Shown here: positions 8,857 to 17,562 of the stretch, piece by piece | Position numbering within the stretch: position 1 is the first letter of the stretch | How the letters are laid out: every line of letters starts with the position of its first letter | Assembly: GCF_026683955.1 (NCBI RefSeq) | Contig: NZ_CP113343.1 | Coordinates: 434,001-498,000 of the forward strand | DNA: 64,000 nt | Direction of reading: 5' to 3' | Source: Arthrobacter sp. MMS18-M83 | GTDB taxonomy: Bacteria > Actinomycetota > Actinomycetes > Actinomycetales > Micrococcaceae | Translations under genes and position numbers: made by a program | The notes under the pieces: model-generated | The model's database searches: none | Seen by the model: the letters and a program-made list of their open reading frames with translations, nothing else | What the model was told of the DNA's origin: nothing

Positions 8857-9762
8857 ATGCTCTACTCCAAGACCACCCCGGAACAGAAGCGCCTCGCCCT
8901 GCGCGGGATGCTCGCTTCCGGAACGATCCAGCAGTTCCCCGGCGCGTTCAACCCGCTCTCGGCACGCCTGATCGAGGAGAAGGGCTTCCCCGGCGTCTAC
9001 ATCTCCGGCGCCGTCCTCGCCAACGACCTCGGCCTGCCGGACATCGGACTCACCACCCTCACCGAGGTCGCCACCCGCGCCGGACAGATCGCCCGCATGA
9101 CCGAACTGCCCTGCCTGGTGGACGCGGACACCGGCTTCGGCGAACCGATGAACGTGGCCCGCACCATCCAGGAACTCGAAAACGCCGGACTCGCCGGCTG
9201 CCACATCGAGGACCAGTTCAACCCGAAACGCTGCGGGCACCTGGACGGCAAGAACGTGGTCGACACCGACACCGCCGCCAAGCGCATCCGCGCGGCAGCC
9301 GACGCCCGCCGGGACCCGAACTTCCTCATCATGGCCCGCACCGACATCCGCGCCGTCGACGGCATCGAGGCCGCCCAGGAACGCGCCCGGGCCCTCGTGG
9401 AAGCCGGCGCCGATGCCATCTTCCCGGAAGCCATGAAGGACCTGTCCGAGTTCCAAGCCATCCGTGATGCAGTGGATGTGCCGATCCTGGCCAACATGAC
9501 CGAGTTCGGCAAAAGCGAGCTATTCACCGTCGAGCAGCTCCAGGGCGTCGGCGTGAACATGGTGATCTACCCCGTCACCCTGCTCCGCATTGCCATGGGG
9601 GCTGCGGAATCCACCCTCGAGACGATCAAGAGGCTGGGCATCCAGGAAGTCCGGGTCCCGGCGATGCTCACCCGTGCGCGCCTCTATGACCTCGTGGACT
9701 ACGAGGCCTACAACCACTTCGATACAAGCGTTTTCAACTTTGTGGTCCCAGGTGTCCGCTAA
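8857..9762 (+). CDS. prpB: methylisocitrate lyase PrpB
   Basis: 301 residues, the normal length of this isocitrate-lyase superfamily enzyme. It shows LVDADTGFGEP (metal-binding Asp), HIEDQFNPKRCGHLDGK with the active-site Cys in the KRCGH signature, ARTDIRAVDG, and PILANMTEFGK. It cleaves 2-methylisocitrate to pyruvate and succinate. The ATG abuts the prpD stop codon. Confidence 0.94.
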   Translation: MLYSKTTPEQKRLALRGMLASGTIQQFPGAFNPLSARLIEEKGFPGVYISGAVLANDLGLPDIGLTTLTEVATRAGQIARMTELPCLVDADTGFGEPMNVARTIQELENAGLAGCHIEDQFNPKRCGHLDGKNVVDTDTAAKRIRAAADARRDPNFLIMARTDIRAVDGIEAAQERARALVEAGADAIFPEAMKDLSEFQAIRDAVDVPILANMTEFGKSELFTVEQLQGVGVNMVIYPVTLLRIAMGAAESTLETIKRLGIQEVRVPAMLTRARLYDLVDYEAYNHFDTSVFNFVVPGVR

Positions 9763-9801
9763 AGCCGTTGCCACTCCCTCAATCCCAGACAAGGACGTCT
9801 T

Positions 9802-10959
9802 ATGAACACTGCAACCGTCGAAATCCGCAAGGGCCTGGCCGGCGTCGTCGTGGACTACACCGCCATCTCCAAGGTCAACCCCGACACCAACTCGCTGCTC
9901 TACCGCGGCTACCCCGTGCAGGAACTCGCCGCCAAGTGCAGCTTCGAGGAAGTCGCCTACCTGCTCTGGCACGGCGAACTTCCCACCGCGGAAGAGCTGG
10001 AGCAGTTCCGGACGGCCGAACGTGCCGGCCGCGCCCTGGACCCCAGCGTGAAAGCCGTGATCGACGCCCTCCCCGTCACCGCCCACCCCATGGACGTCTG
10101 CCGGACCGCAGCCTCAGTGCTCGGAGCACGACACCCGCTGGCCGAGGTATCCTCCCCCGAAGCCAACCTGGCCAAAGCGAAAGACCTCTTCGCTGCCTTC
10201 CCCGCCGTGGTCGCCTACGACCAGCGCCGCCGCCGCGGCCAGGAACTCGTCGAACCCCGCGGCGACCTTGGCTACTCCGCGAATTTCCTCTGGATGACCT
10301 TCGGCGAAGAACCCGCCGCCGAGGTCGTGGAAGCCTTCGATGTCTCGATGATCCTCTACGCCGAGCACTCCTTCAACGCCTCCACCTTCACCGCCCGGGT
10401 CATCACGTCCACCCTTTCGGACCTGCATTCCGCGGTCACCGGAGCGATCGGCGCCCTCAAGGGCCCGCTGCACGGCGGCGCCAACGAGGCCGTCATGCAC
10501 ACCTTCGAGGAAATCGGCATCCGCACCGAGGAATCCCTCGAGGAAGCCGCTGGCCGGGCGAAGACCTGGATGGAACACGCCCTGGCGCAGAAGAAGAAGG
10601 TCATGGGCTTCGGTCACCGCGTCTACAAGCACGGCGACTCCCGCGTGCCCACCATGAAGGCAGCACTCGACAAGATGATCGCCCACTACGGCCGGCCCGA
10701 GATCCTGGGCCTGTACAACGGGCTCGAACAGGCCATGGACGAGGCCAAGGCGATCAAGCCCAACCTCGACTACCCCGCCGGGCCCACGTACCACCTCATG
10801 GGCTTTGACACCCCGACCTTCACCCCGCTGTTCGTGGCCAGCCGCATCACCGGCTGGACGGCCCACATCATGGAACAGGCTGCTTCCAACTCCCTTATCA
10901 GGCCCCTCAGCGCCTACAACGGCACCGAAGAACGTTCGTTGGAGCGGGAACGAAACTGA
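9802..10959 (+). CDS. prpC: 2-methylcitrate synthase PrpC (citrate synthase family)
   Basis: 385 residues with all citrate synthase landmarks: EHSFNASTFTARVI (about 190), GPLHGGANEAVM (about 225) with its catalytic His, and GFGHRVYKHGDSRV (about 270) with the second catalytic His. It condenses propionyl-CoA with oxaloacetate. Context with prpD and prpB makes methylcitrate synthase much more likely than housekeeping citrate synthase. ATG 9802 follows a weak GGACG site. No prpE (propionyl-CoA synthetase) is present. Confidence 0.92.
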   Translation: MNTATVEIRKGLAGVVVDYTAISKVNPDTNSLLYRGYPVQELAAKCSFEEVAYLLWHGELPTAEELEQFRTAERAGRALDPSVKAVIDALPVTAHPMDVCRTAASVLGARHPLAEVSSPEANLAKAKDLFAAFPAVVAYDQRRRRGQELVEPRGDLGYSANFLWMTFGEEPAAEVVEAFDVSMILYAEHSFNASTFTARVITSTLSDLHSAVTGAIGALKGPLHGGANEAVMHTFEEIGIRTEESLEEAAGRAKTWMEHALAQKKKVMGFGHRVYKHGDSRVPTMKAALDKMIAHYGRPEILGLYNGLEQAMDEAKAIKPNLDYPAGPTYHLMGFDTPTFTPLFVASRITGWTAHIMEQAASNSLIRPLSAYNGTEERSLERERN

Positions 10960-10972
10960 CGCCGCCCTAATC

Positions 10973-11038
10973 TGCGGTGGAGCACTGGATGGTCACACGG
11001 ATCATCAATTATCGCAACGCTAGAGGTGCTCCACCGCA
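10973..11038. repeat. 13-bp perfect inverted repeat between prpC and adk
   Basis: TGCGGTGGAGCAC at 10973-10985 is repeated in reverse complement at 11026-11038 with 40 bases between. A transcript would form a strong long-looped hairpin. No U-run follows, so it is not a classical terminator. It could be an attenuating or mRNA-stabilising element, or the remains of an insertion. Confidence 0.55.
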
Positions 11039-11142
11039 CCCCCGTCAATCCAAGGGTCACCCTGCGGGCCCGGATGCCTACTGGCTCAAGATGGTTCGGC
11101 CACTCGATCCCCGCAGCAACTCAACAGCGAAAGGCATCTACT

Positions 11143-11724
11143 ATGACGAGAATGTTGATCATCGGACCTCCGGGTTCAGGCAAAGGTACGCAGGCGGAAC
11201 GCATTTCTGCACGCTTGGGCGTCGTTGCCATTTCCACCGGCGACATCTTCCGAGCCCACGTCGAAGGTGCGAGCCCGCTCGGCGTCAAAGCCAAGAAGTA
11301 TATGGATTCCGGGGACTTCGTCCCGGATAGCGTCACCAACAAGATGGTCCGTGACCGCCTGAGCCAGAGCGACGTCAGCGGAGGCTTCCTACTGGACGGC
11401 TACCCGCGCACCGCTGCGCAGGTTGATTACCTTGACGAGGTTTTGGCCGAAGCCTGCCAGAAACTCGATGCCGTCCTCCAGTTGACGACCGAGGACGAGG
11501 AACTGGTTACACGCCTGCTCCGCCGCGCCAAGGAAACCGGCCGCAGCGACGACACCGAAACCGTTATCCGCCACCGCCTCGACCTGTACCACGAACAAAC
11601 CGAAGCCGTTGTGGCCAGGTACGCCGAGCGCGGCATCCTCACTACAGTGGATGGCATGGGTTCTGTAGACGAAGTCACAAACCGAGCTGTCCTGGCGGGT
11701 CCAAGGCAGTTGTCCCGGGACTGA
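11143..11724 (+). CDS. adk: adenylate kinase (short LID type)
   Basis: 193 residues. The P-loop GPPGSGKGTQ is at residues 7-16, the AMP-binding ISTGDIFR follows, then LLDGYPRTAAQVDYLDE and RRAKETGRSDDTETVIRHRL. It is the short form lacking the Cys-containing zinc LID insert. It interconverts ATP + AMP and 2 ADP. ATG 11143 has AAAGG upstream; upstream in-frame codons lack a site. The usual adk partners (secY, map, infA) are absent, so this is probably a second copy. A role in recycling AMP made by AMP-forming propionate activation is an inference. Confidence 0.9.
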   Translation: MTRMLIIGPPGSGKGTQAERISARLGVVAISTGDIFRAHVEGASPLGVKAKKYMDSGDFVPDSVTNKMVRDRLSQSDVSGGFLLDGYPRTAAQVDYLDEVLAEACQKLDAVLQLTTEDEELVTRLLRRAKETGRSDDTETVIRHRLDLYHEQTEAVVARYAERGILTTVDGMGSVDEVTNRAVLAGPRQLSRD

Positions 11725-12195
11725 GAAACGGAACGTCGCTGATTCCTCCCCAATCAACGGCTGTGCCTACTGCCGGCCTGATCCACCGGAATGCGCTACA
11801 GGGACACTGTGGCCGGTAACCGCTCAGGAGACAGCGGCCTGCACGGCGTTCGTGGGCATATTCACGCCAGTCGTGGAGGGCCTTCCGTTCGACTCGACGG
11901 AGCCGGGAAATTTGCGACCCCGTGGGATGAGGGCGGTGCCAAGTGCGTTCTTCAGCGGCCGAGAATTCAGATGAAACCCCAGCGGGCCATCACATGCCGA
12001 GCCTCGAGTCGAAGGCACGCCGTATCCCATAGAACCTGCAAACGAAACCTTTGAAAACTCGTTGGCCCCCGGACACGGTCCAAATTCTGCTGGGCTGCCG
12101 TCCTCAGCCCGGCCGTCATGGTCGCCGCCATCTGGCTGGTACAGGCCCGCCGCCGTCGTGCGTGGCTTCTGGAAGCCAACGCCAAGTGGGGTCTC
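11725..12195. other. non-coding or decayed stretch left of the catabolic island
   Basis: No intact gene is supported. Around 12085-12190 one frame gives a hydrophobic segment followed by Arg-rich sequence (AAIWLVQARRRRAWLLEA), which may be a membrane-protein relic. The rest has no recognisable homology. Confidence 0.4.
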
Positions 12196-12493
12196 TTCGA
12201 CGGAGGCTTTGCCGAGTATTGCCCATTGCCCGCCGGCAAGCTGGTGCGAGTACCCTTACAACGTCGACATTGCCTGTGCCGCAGTCGCGGCTGATTCAAT
12301 TAAGACCGCCTATCCCACGGTGACACCTGCCGTGCGGGTGCGGTCAGGAGAGAGCGTAGCCATCATCGGCTTGGGCGAACTCGGGACGGGATATCGAAGT
12401 CATACCTTTGCAGACGTCAACGCTGGATATGATCGCCTGCGCAAAGGAGAAGTTAGGGGTCGACTCGTGGTTCATCCTTCGACGCTTGTCTGA
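12196..12493 (+). pseudogene. zinc-type alcohol dehydrogenase remnant
   Basis: Three pieces of a medium-chain alcohol dehydrogenase can be read. The first is GGFAEYCPLPAGKLVRVP. After a frameshift near 12255 comes NVDIACAAVAADSIKTAYPTV, then VRVRSGESVAIIGLGELG (nucleotide-binding start). Most of the Rossmann domain is deleted, and the family's C-terminal end (FADVNAGYDRLRKGEVRGR) follows directly. The N-terminal catalytic zinc domain is absent. This is a dead gene at the left border of the island. Confidence 0.7.
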
Positions 12494-13316
12494 GCAGGAT
12501 GTTCTTGGCGCGCTCAGTCACCGGTCGGTCGACGAGCTGCCCTCGCACTTGCGCCGCCCCACCCTCGCTGTTCAGCACCTCGACCGCCCAGGCTATTTCT
12601 TCAGCCGACGGGGCGAAGCCCGTTACGATCGGGCCAATCTGCGCCGGATGGATCGCGAGCATCCCTCCGAAGCCGTTGCGCCTGGCGCGCCTTGCGGCCG
12701 AGAGCACCTTGTCTGCGTCTGCGATCTCCGTCGAGGGCGAGTCGATTGGGGCCGAGCCGCTACCGACGCGTGCCGCGATGACGAGGCTGGCGCGCGCATA
12801 ATCGAGTATTTCAGCACCTAGCTCGGCGCCGACATCGAGCGAGAAGTCTACGGCCCCGAAAGCCAGCCTGGTGACACCTGGCAGTGCCGCGATGCTCTTG
12901 GCTGCTCGCAGTCCGCGGGCACTTTCGACCAGCGGGATGAGCGCGAGTCCGCCGGGCAACCGCCGTCGAACCCCACGTATCGCCACAGGATCCTCGGCCT
13001 TCGCCACCATGAGTCCCAGCAAACCGTGGCCGGTGACGCAAGACAGGCTGAGCAGAGCTGATAGCTGCGGCTCGAACATTTCCGAGTCGGTCGAGTGCAC
13101 GCGAACCACCGCACGCACGTCGCCGCCTGGAACCAGCGCAGACAGGGCATTTGCAAGGGCCGCTTCGGTGTTTCCCGGTGCGACGGCGTCTTCGAGGTCG
13201 ATAATGACCTCGTCCGCACCGGCAGCCATGGCCTTGCCGAAGCGCTCGGGCCGATCTCCGGGCACGAACAGAAAAGTTGTAGCATCGCGCGGTTGCGGAC
13301 CAAATGAATGCTTCAC
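12453..13316 (-). CDS. HpcH/HpaI-CitE family CoA-ester lyase
   Basis: About 287 residues with the CitE/malyl-CoA lyase pattern: TFLFVPGDRPERFGKAMAAGADEVIIDLEDAV near the N-terminus (metal-binding LEDAV), RVHSTDSEM, ALIPLVESARGLRAA with the second metal Glu, and GFGGMLAIHPAQI near the C-terminus. Such Mg-dependent enzymes cleave or form 3-hydroxyacyl-CoA or malyl/citramalyl-CoA esters. An ATG at 13331 lies inside the promoter, so I prefer GTG 13316, seven bases after TATAGT, as a leaderless start. Its 3' end overlaps the alcohol dehydrogenase remnant on the other strand. Confidence 0.8.
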   Translation of the reverse strand: MKHSFGPQPRDATTFLFVPGDRPERFGKAMAAGADEVIIDLEDAVAPGNTEAALANALSALVPGGDVRAVVRVHSTDSEMFEPQLSALLSLSCVTGHGLLGLMVAKAEDPVAIRGVRRRLPGGLALIPLVESARGLRAAKSIAALPGVTRLAFGAVDFSLDVGAELGAEILDYARASLVIAARVGSGSAPIDSPSTEIADADKVLSAARRARRNGFGGMLAIHPAQIGPIVTGFAPSAEEIAWAVEVLNSEGGAAQVRGQLVDRPVTERAKNILLRQASKDEPRVDP

Positions 13317-13320
13317 ACAA

Positions 13321-13338
13321 CTACTATACATGGCTAAC
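13321..13338 (-). promoter_or_regulatory. island motif copy A (promoter/operator of the HpcH gene)
   Basis: Reads GTTAGCCATGTATAGTAG on the minus strand. Bases 11-16 (TATAGT) form a near-perfect -10 box, placing transcription start at or near GTG 13316. It is one of eight related 18-mers in the island. Confidence 0.7.
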
Positions 13339-13429
13339 TATTTTTACTAGATTACAAGGTGGTACTGCTCTGCAGTCCGGATGCTCCAGCGCCGGTGCAT
13401 TCAAACGGATACAAAGAGGGTGAGCCGCA

Positions 13430-14533
13430 GTGGCACAATCTGTCGTCGTAGTGGGGGCCAGCGGGCTGATTGGTTCAACGACCGTTCAGGAGTTCGCCGA
13501 TCACGGCTGGCACGTTACCGCAATTTCGCGGCGCCGGCCGAACGTAGCTCCGGGGACTCCCTTCACCCACCTGCCGATAGACCTGCTCGATTCAGGCGCG
13601 ACCACCGAGGCGCTCGAGCGGCTGGCACCGGTCACTCATGTCGTCTACGCCGCGGCTTTCGAAAAGCCGGGGCTGGTTGCTGGATGGTCGGACCCCGAGC
13701 AGATGGAGACGAACCTGCTCATGCTGCGAAACGTTCTCGAACCCCTCGCCCGATCGGGAAGTCTCGAACACGTCACGACAATGCAAGGCACGAAGGCGTA
13801 TGGCGTGCATCTGCACCCTATCCCCATCCCCGCTCGAGAACGCTATCCTCGCGACGACCACCCGAACTTTTATTGGTTGCAAGAAGACTTTCTGAAACAA
13901 TCGGCCGAGCAGTACGGCTACAACTGGACCATCTTCCGACCGGTTCAGGTCGTTGGGAGCGCATACGGCGTCGCGTATAGCACCCCGTCGGTCATCGGCG
14001 CGTACGCCGCGGTCTGCCGCCAGGAGAACTTGCCGTTCGGGTTTCCCGGCGGCCAAATCAACCCTGTGAGACAGTCAGTGGACGTCGCCCTGGTCGCCGC
14101 GGCGATACGGTGGGCAACCCACGCGCCGTCGGCCTGGGGAGAGCATTTCAACCTGACCAATGGCGAGGTGTTCTCGTGGCAGGAGTTGTGGCCGACATTC
14201 GCCGATATATTTCGGATAAAGGCGGCCGAACCGACTCCCGTCAGCCTCGCGCGCTTTCTGCCCGAGCACGATCAGACGTGGAAGCGCATCGTTGAGCAGT
14301 ACGATCTTCTGCCCTTGTCAATACTCGATGTCGTTGGCAAATCCCACATGTACGCCGACTACACGTTCGGGTACGGCGTGGAGACACCCCCACCGCCCAC
14401 ACTCGTGAGCACTATCAAGGTGAAGCAGGCAGGCTTTACCGAAGTCCGCGATACCGAGGCCACCTACCGAAAAGCGATCGAATCGCTGATCGATCAGAGG
14501 GTTTTGCCTGGCGTCTCGCATCGTTCTGCGTAA
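13430..14533 (+). CDS. PRISE-like NADPH-dependent short-chain reductase (progesterone 5-beta-reductase/iridoid synthase type)
   Basis: 367 residues. It begins VVVVGASGLIGSTTVQEF, an extended-SDR dinucleotide site. It then shows THVVYAAAFEKP, TMQGTKAYGVH and FYWLQEDFL; these match the diagnostic PRISE patterns (NxxMLxN, MxxGxKxY, FYYxQED with the catalytic Tyr). The family reduces 1,4-enones and enals, including monoterpenoid and steroid enones. GTG 13430 has AAGAGGG nine bases upstream. It is followed two bases later by an MFS transporter, so the two are one unit, divergent from the HpcH gene. Confidence 0.8.
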   Translation: MAQSVVVVGASGLIGSTTVQEFADHGWHVTAISRRRPNVAPGTPFTHLPIDLLDSGATTEALERLAPVTHVVYAAAFEKPGLVAGWSDPEQMETNLLMLRNVLEPLARSGSLEHVTTMQGTKAYGVHLHPIPIPARERYPRDDHPNFYWLQEDFLKQSAEQYGYNWTIFRPVQVVGSAYGVAYSTPSVIGAYAAVCRQENLPFGFPGGQINPVRQSVDVALVAAAIRWATHAPSAWGEHFNLTNGEVFSWQELWPTFADIFRIKAAEPTPVSLARFLPEHDQTWKRIVEQYDLLPLSILDVVGKSHMYADYTFGYGVETPPPPTLVSTIKVKQAGFTEVRDTEATYRKAIESLIDQRVLPGVSHRSA

Positions 14534-14535
14534 CG

Positions 14536-15765
14536 ATGGCCGAGGCTGAAGGGTTCGCATCGCCTGACACTCCGCCATCGCCGCTCGGACCGATCTTGCG
14601 TCAGCTAACACCGTCGGTATTTCTGCCCGCCATGATCTACGAGATCGGGAACGGCGCAATCGCCCCAATCATCGCGCTGACAGCGATCGGACTCGGTGCC
14701 TCTCCCGCACTCGCGGCGCTGCTCGTGGGGCTTCTTGGTATCGGCCGCGTACTCGGCGACATTCCCGCCTCGTGGCTTGCGGAGCGCTTCGGCGACCGTC
14801 GGGCAATGGTGATGGCGGCAGGGCTCGAAACCGTGGCTCTGCTGGGCTGCTATTTCAGTCCATCGATTGCGATCTTCGCTGTCGCTCTGTTGCTCTCGGG
14901 CATGTCAACGGCGACATTCTATTTGGCCAGACAGTCGTACCTGGCCGACGTAGTGGCTCTCGCCCACCGGGCACGCGCGATGTCGACCCTCGGAGGATCT
15001 CATCGTATCGGCCTCTTCGTCGGACCGTTCATCGGTGCTTTGGTCGTGAGAGCAGTAGGCCTGAACGGCGCCTATCTCGTGGCCATCGCCGCGACGGTGT
15101 GCGCCGCTGTGCTGTTGCTGACGATCGCAGACATCGCCCCTCCACGAGGCCAGGGGGCAGCGATTCGGGGCGAGAAGTCCAGTCGAGCCGTTCTCGTCGA
15201 GCATCGAATCATCTTCTCCACCCTCGGCGTGACGATGATCGGCTGCGGCGCGGTGCTGGCTGCCCGGCAGACGGTTGTTCCCTTGTGGGCCGAGCATCAG
15301 GGAATCGGGGCCGCTGAGACGAGCCTGATCTTCGGCACGGCGGGAGCAGTGGAGATGCTCCTTTTCTATCCGGCCGGCAAGATCGCCGACCGTTTCGGCA
15401 GGCTAGCCGTCGCACTGCCTTGGATGCTCGTGCTCGGCGGCGCCATCGCGGCTGTTCCTTTCACCTCTGATCCCCCTTCTCTCACCGCCGTGGCGATCAT
15501 CATGAGCATTGGCAGCGGCATAGGAGCGGGAACCCTCATGACGCTCGGCGCCGACGCGGCCCCTCTCGTGGGTCGCCTCCGCTTCTTGGGAATCTGGCGC
15601 GTGCTCAGCGATTCCGGATATGCAGCCGGGCCGGCTGTCCTGTCAGCCATCGCGGTCGGCACATCGCTCTCCGTCGGAATCACGGCGCTCGGCGCCATGG
15701 GCCTCGGCGCCGCCGCGGCCCTGAAGGTGTTCGTGCCGAAACACGCGGCCACTCGACCGAACTAA
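14536..15765 (+). CDS. MFS transporter
   Basis: 409 residues, about 12 hydrophobic segments. The loop after helix 2 reads GIGRVLGDIPASWLAERFGDRRAM, a good version of the MFS motif A, and AGKIADRFGRLAVAL repeats it in the second half. The N-terminus is cytoplasmic. It probably imports or exports a substrate or intermediate of the pathway encoded around it. It begins two bases after the PRISE-like gene. Confidence 0.82.
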   Translation: MAEAEGFASPDTPPSPLGPILRQLTPSVFLPAMIYEIGNGAIAPIIALTAIGLGASPALAALLVGLLGIGRVLGDIPASWLAERFGDRRAMVMAAGLETVALLGCYFSPSIAIFAVALLLSGMSTATFYLARQSYLADVVALAHRARAMSTLGGSHRIGLFVGPFIGALVVRAVGLNGAYLVAIAATVCAAVLLLTIADIAPPRGQGAAIRGEKSSRAVLVEHRIIFSTLGVTMIGCGAVLAARQTVVPLWAEHQGIGAAETSLIFGTAGAVEMLLFYPAGKIADRFGRLAVALPWMLVLGGAIAAVPFTSDPPSLTAVAIIMSIGSGIGAGTLMTLGADAAPLVGRLRFLGIWRVLSDSGYAAGPAVLSAIAVGTSLSVGITALGAMGLGAAAALKVFVPKHAATRPN

Positions 15766-15885
15766 GGGCTATATCCCGATCCCCCACCCGTCGAAATCAC
15801 CAGCGCGAGCGACTCCTAGTGTCGAGATGAGTCGGTTCGGGATGCACCCTCCCTCGATTGACCCCTATTGGAAAGTCGAGAGACG

Positions 15886-16790
15886 TCAGAAGGAGTGCTC
15901 GGGGCCGGGGAACTGGCCCGAACGCACTTCTTCTCCGTACGCCTTGGCGGCGTCGCTGAGTGCGGTCCGAACGTCCGCGTATTGCTTGACGAATTTGGCC
16001 ATCTTTCCGCCGCGCAGGCCGGCCATGTCCGGCCACACCAGAACCTGCCCCGTGGTCGCATTCCCGGCGCCGATGCCGATCGTCGGAACCGGGACGGCGG
16101 CATCAACGGCCGCGGCGGTTTCCGCCGGCACCATTTCCATGAGTACACCGAAAGCGCCCGCCTCCGCCAAGGCCACGGCGTCCTCGATCAACCGCTGAGA
16201 GTCGTCCCCCGGCCCTGAACGCGGTAGCCGCCAAGAGCATGTTCGCTTTGCGGAGTGAAGCCGATGTGTGCCATGACCGGGATGCCGGCCTGGACCATTG
16301 CCCTGACCGTCTCCGCGTAAAAGCCGCCGCCCTCGATCTTCACCGCGTGGGCGAGACCCTCCTTCAGGAACCGGACACCCGTGGCCACTGCCTGTTGCGC
16401 GGAGACCTCATAGCTGCCAAACGGCAGGTCGGCGACCACGAGGGCGCGCTTTGCCGAACGCGCAACGGACCGGCACAACGGAAGCAACTCATCGACGGTG
16501 ACGGGCAGGCTGGTCTCGTTTCCGAACACGTTGTTGGACGCCGAATCGCCAACGAGCAACACCTCAATGCCCGCCTGGTCGAAGATCTCGGCACTGTACT
16601 GTTCGTAGGCCGTGAGCATGGCAAAGCGCTTCCCGTCGGCCTTTGCCTGCTGCAGGTGATGGATGCGGATCCTGCCCACCGGCTTCTTAGCCTCATCCGG
16701 CCCAGGAAGGCCGGCCCCGGAAGGACCGTTTCCATAGGGGGCCGGAACTTCGGCGGACGGGCTTGGGCGAGGGTTGTTCCTTATCTCCAT
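15886..16790 (-). pseudogene. panB: panB, ketopantoate hydroxymethyltransferase, frameshifted
   Basis: The reading frame from 16790 gives a good Pan[76 protein letters not shown]. It stops early after VQGRG at about 16188. The rest continues in another frame ([40 protein letters not shown]) to 15886. The break is a one-base loss in a C run at 16206-16210. Repaired, the protein would be about 300 residues, slightly long for PanB because of an N-terminal extension. It may be a real mutation or a sequencing slip. It lies just downstream of panD (coenzyme A synthesis). Confidence 0.85.
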
Positions 16791-16792
16791 GA

Positions 16793-17221
16793 TTAGTTCA
16801 CCGAGCCGTTGTCTAGAGCGAAGGGCGGACGCATCATTCCTGGGGTGATGGCTTCGGCAGGGTCGGTGCCAAGCTGGACGATCCTGTTGTGATGATCAAC
16901 GTGGACCACTCTGGGGTCGTAGGCCCCGGCTTCTTCGGTGGTCATGCTGGCGTAGCTGATGAGGATGACGACGTCGTTTACGTCGACTAGGTGTGCGGCG
17001 GCGCCGTTGATGCCAATCACACCGGAGCCGCGTTCACCGGGAATGGTGTAGGTCTCCAGACGGTTGCCGTTGGTGACGTCCACGATCGCGACGAGCTCGC
17101 CGGCCAGGATATCGGCCGCTTCCAGCAGATCCAGGTCCACTGTGACTGAGCCGACGTAATGCAGGTCCGCGTGAGTGACGGTGGCACGGTGGATTTTGGA
17201 CTTGAACATTGTGCGGTTCAT
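16793..17221 (-). CDS. panD: aspartate 1-decarboxylase PanD
   Basis: 142 residues, the usual size. The self-processing site is at HYVGSV: cleavage before the Ser gives the pyruvoyl group. [21 protein letters not shown] is the expected N-terminus, preceded here by three extra residues (MNR), so ATG 17209 is an alternative start. Catalytic-site stretches [18 protein letters not shown] and [11 protein letters not shown] are intact. It makes beta-alanine for pantothenate and CoA. It precedes panB by two bases. Confidence 0.93.
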   Translation of the reverse strand: MNRTMFKSKIHRATVTHADLHYVGSVTVDLDLLEAADILAGELVAIVDVTNGNRLETYTIPGERGSGVIGINGAAAHLVDVNDVVILISYASMTTEEAGAYDPRVVHVDHHNRIVQLGTDPAEAITPGMMRPPFALDNGSVN

Positions 17222-17246
17222 TTGCTGCTCCAGATCGAGATTTCGT

Positions 17247-17459
17247 TCATAGTCTTAGGAAGGCACGATCAGTGACTGCTTCTATGGGCACGCCGCCATC
17301 AATCGAAACGATAATGCCTCGCGTTGGAGTTCGTGTCAGCCGCTGCATCGCTCCAGTGTCCACTGTGCCGCTGGATTCACGGACAGTCTTTCCGCCAAGT
17401 CGTATCTCAACGTACTGCCCAAGGGCACGTTGCCAGTCCGGTTGCAGATGAAGGTCCAT
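17247..17459 (-). CDS. small hypothetical protein upstream of panD
   Basis: 70 residues, starting [23 protein letters not shown] 17459 has GAAGGGGAT nine bases upstream and the frame ends 26 bases before panD, so it is probably co-transcribed with panD and panB. No family is recognised; the sequence is soluble and basic/polar, with no membrane segment. Confidence 0.5.
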   Translation of the reverse strand: MDLHLQPDWQRALGQYVEIRLGGKTVRESSGTVDTGAMQRLTRTPTRGIIVSIDGGVPIEAVTDRAFLRL

Positions 17460-17562
17460 GCTTGATCCCCTTCTGTTCCCCGTGGCTCCTCGCCACCCCG
17501 CCATGTCCGGGCCCGCGTGGGCACCGGCGGCGGTCGCTGTCAGGCCGTTCACGCCACTCGTG

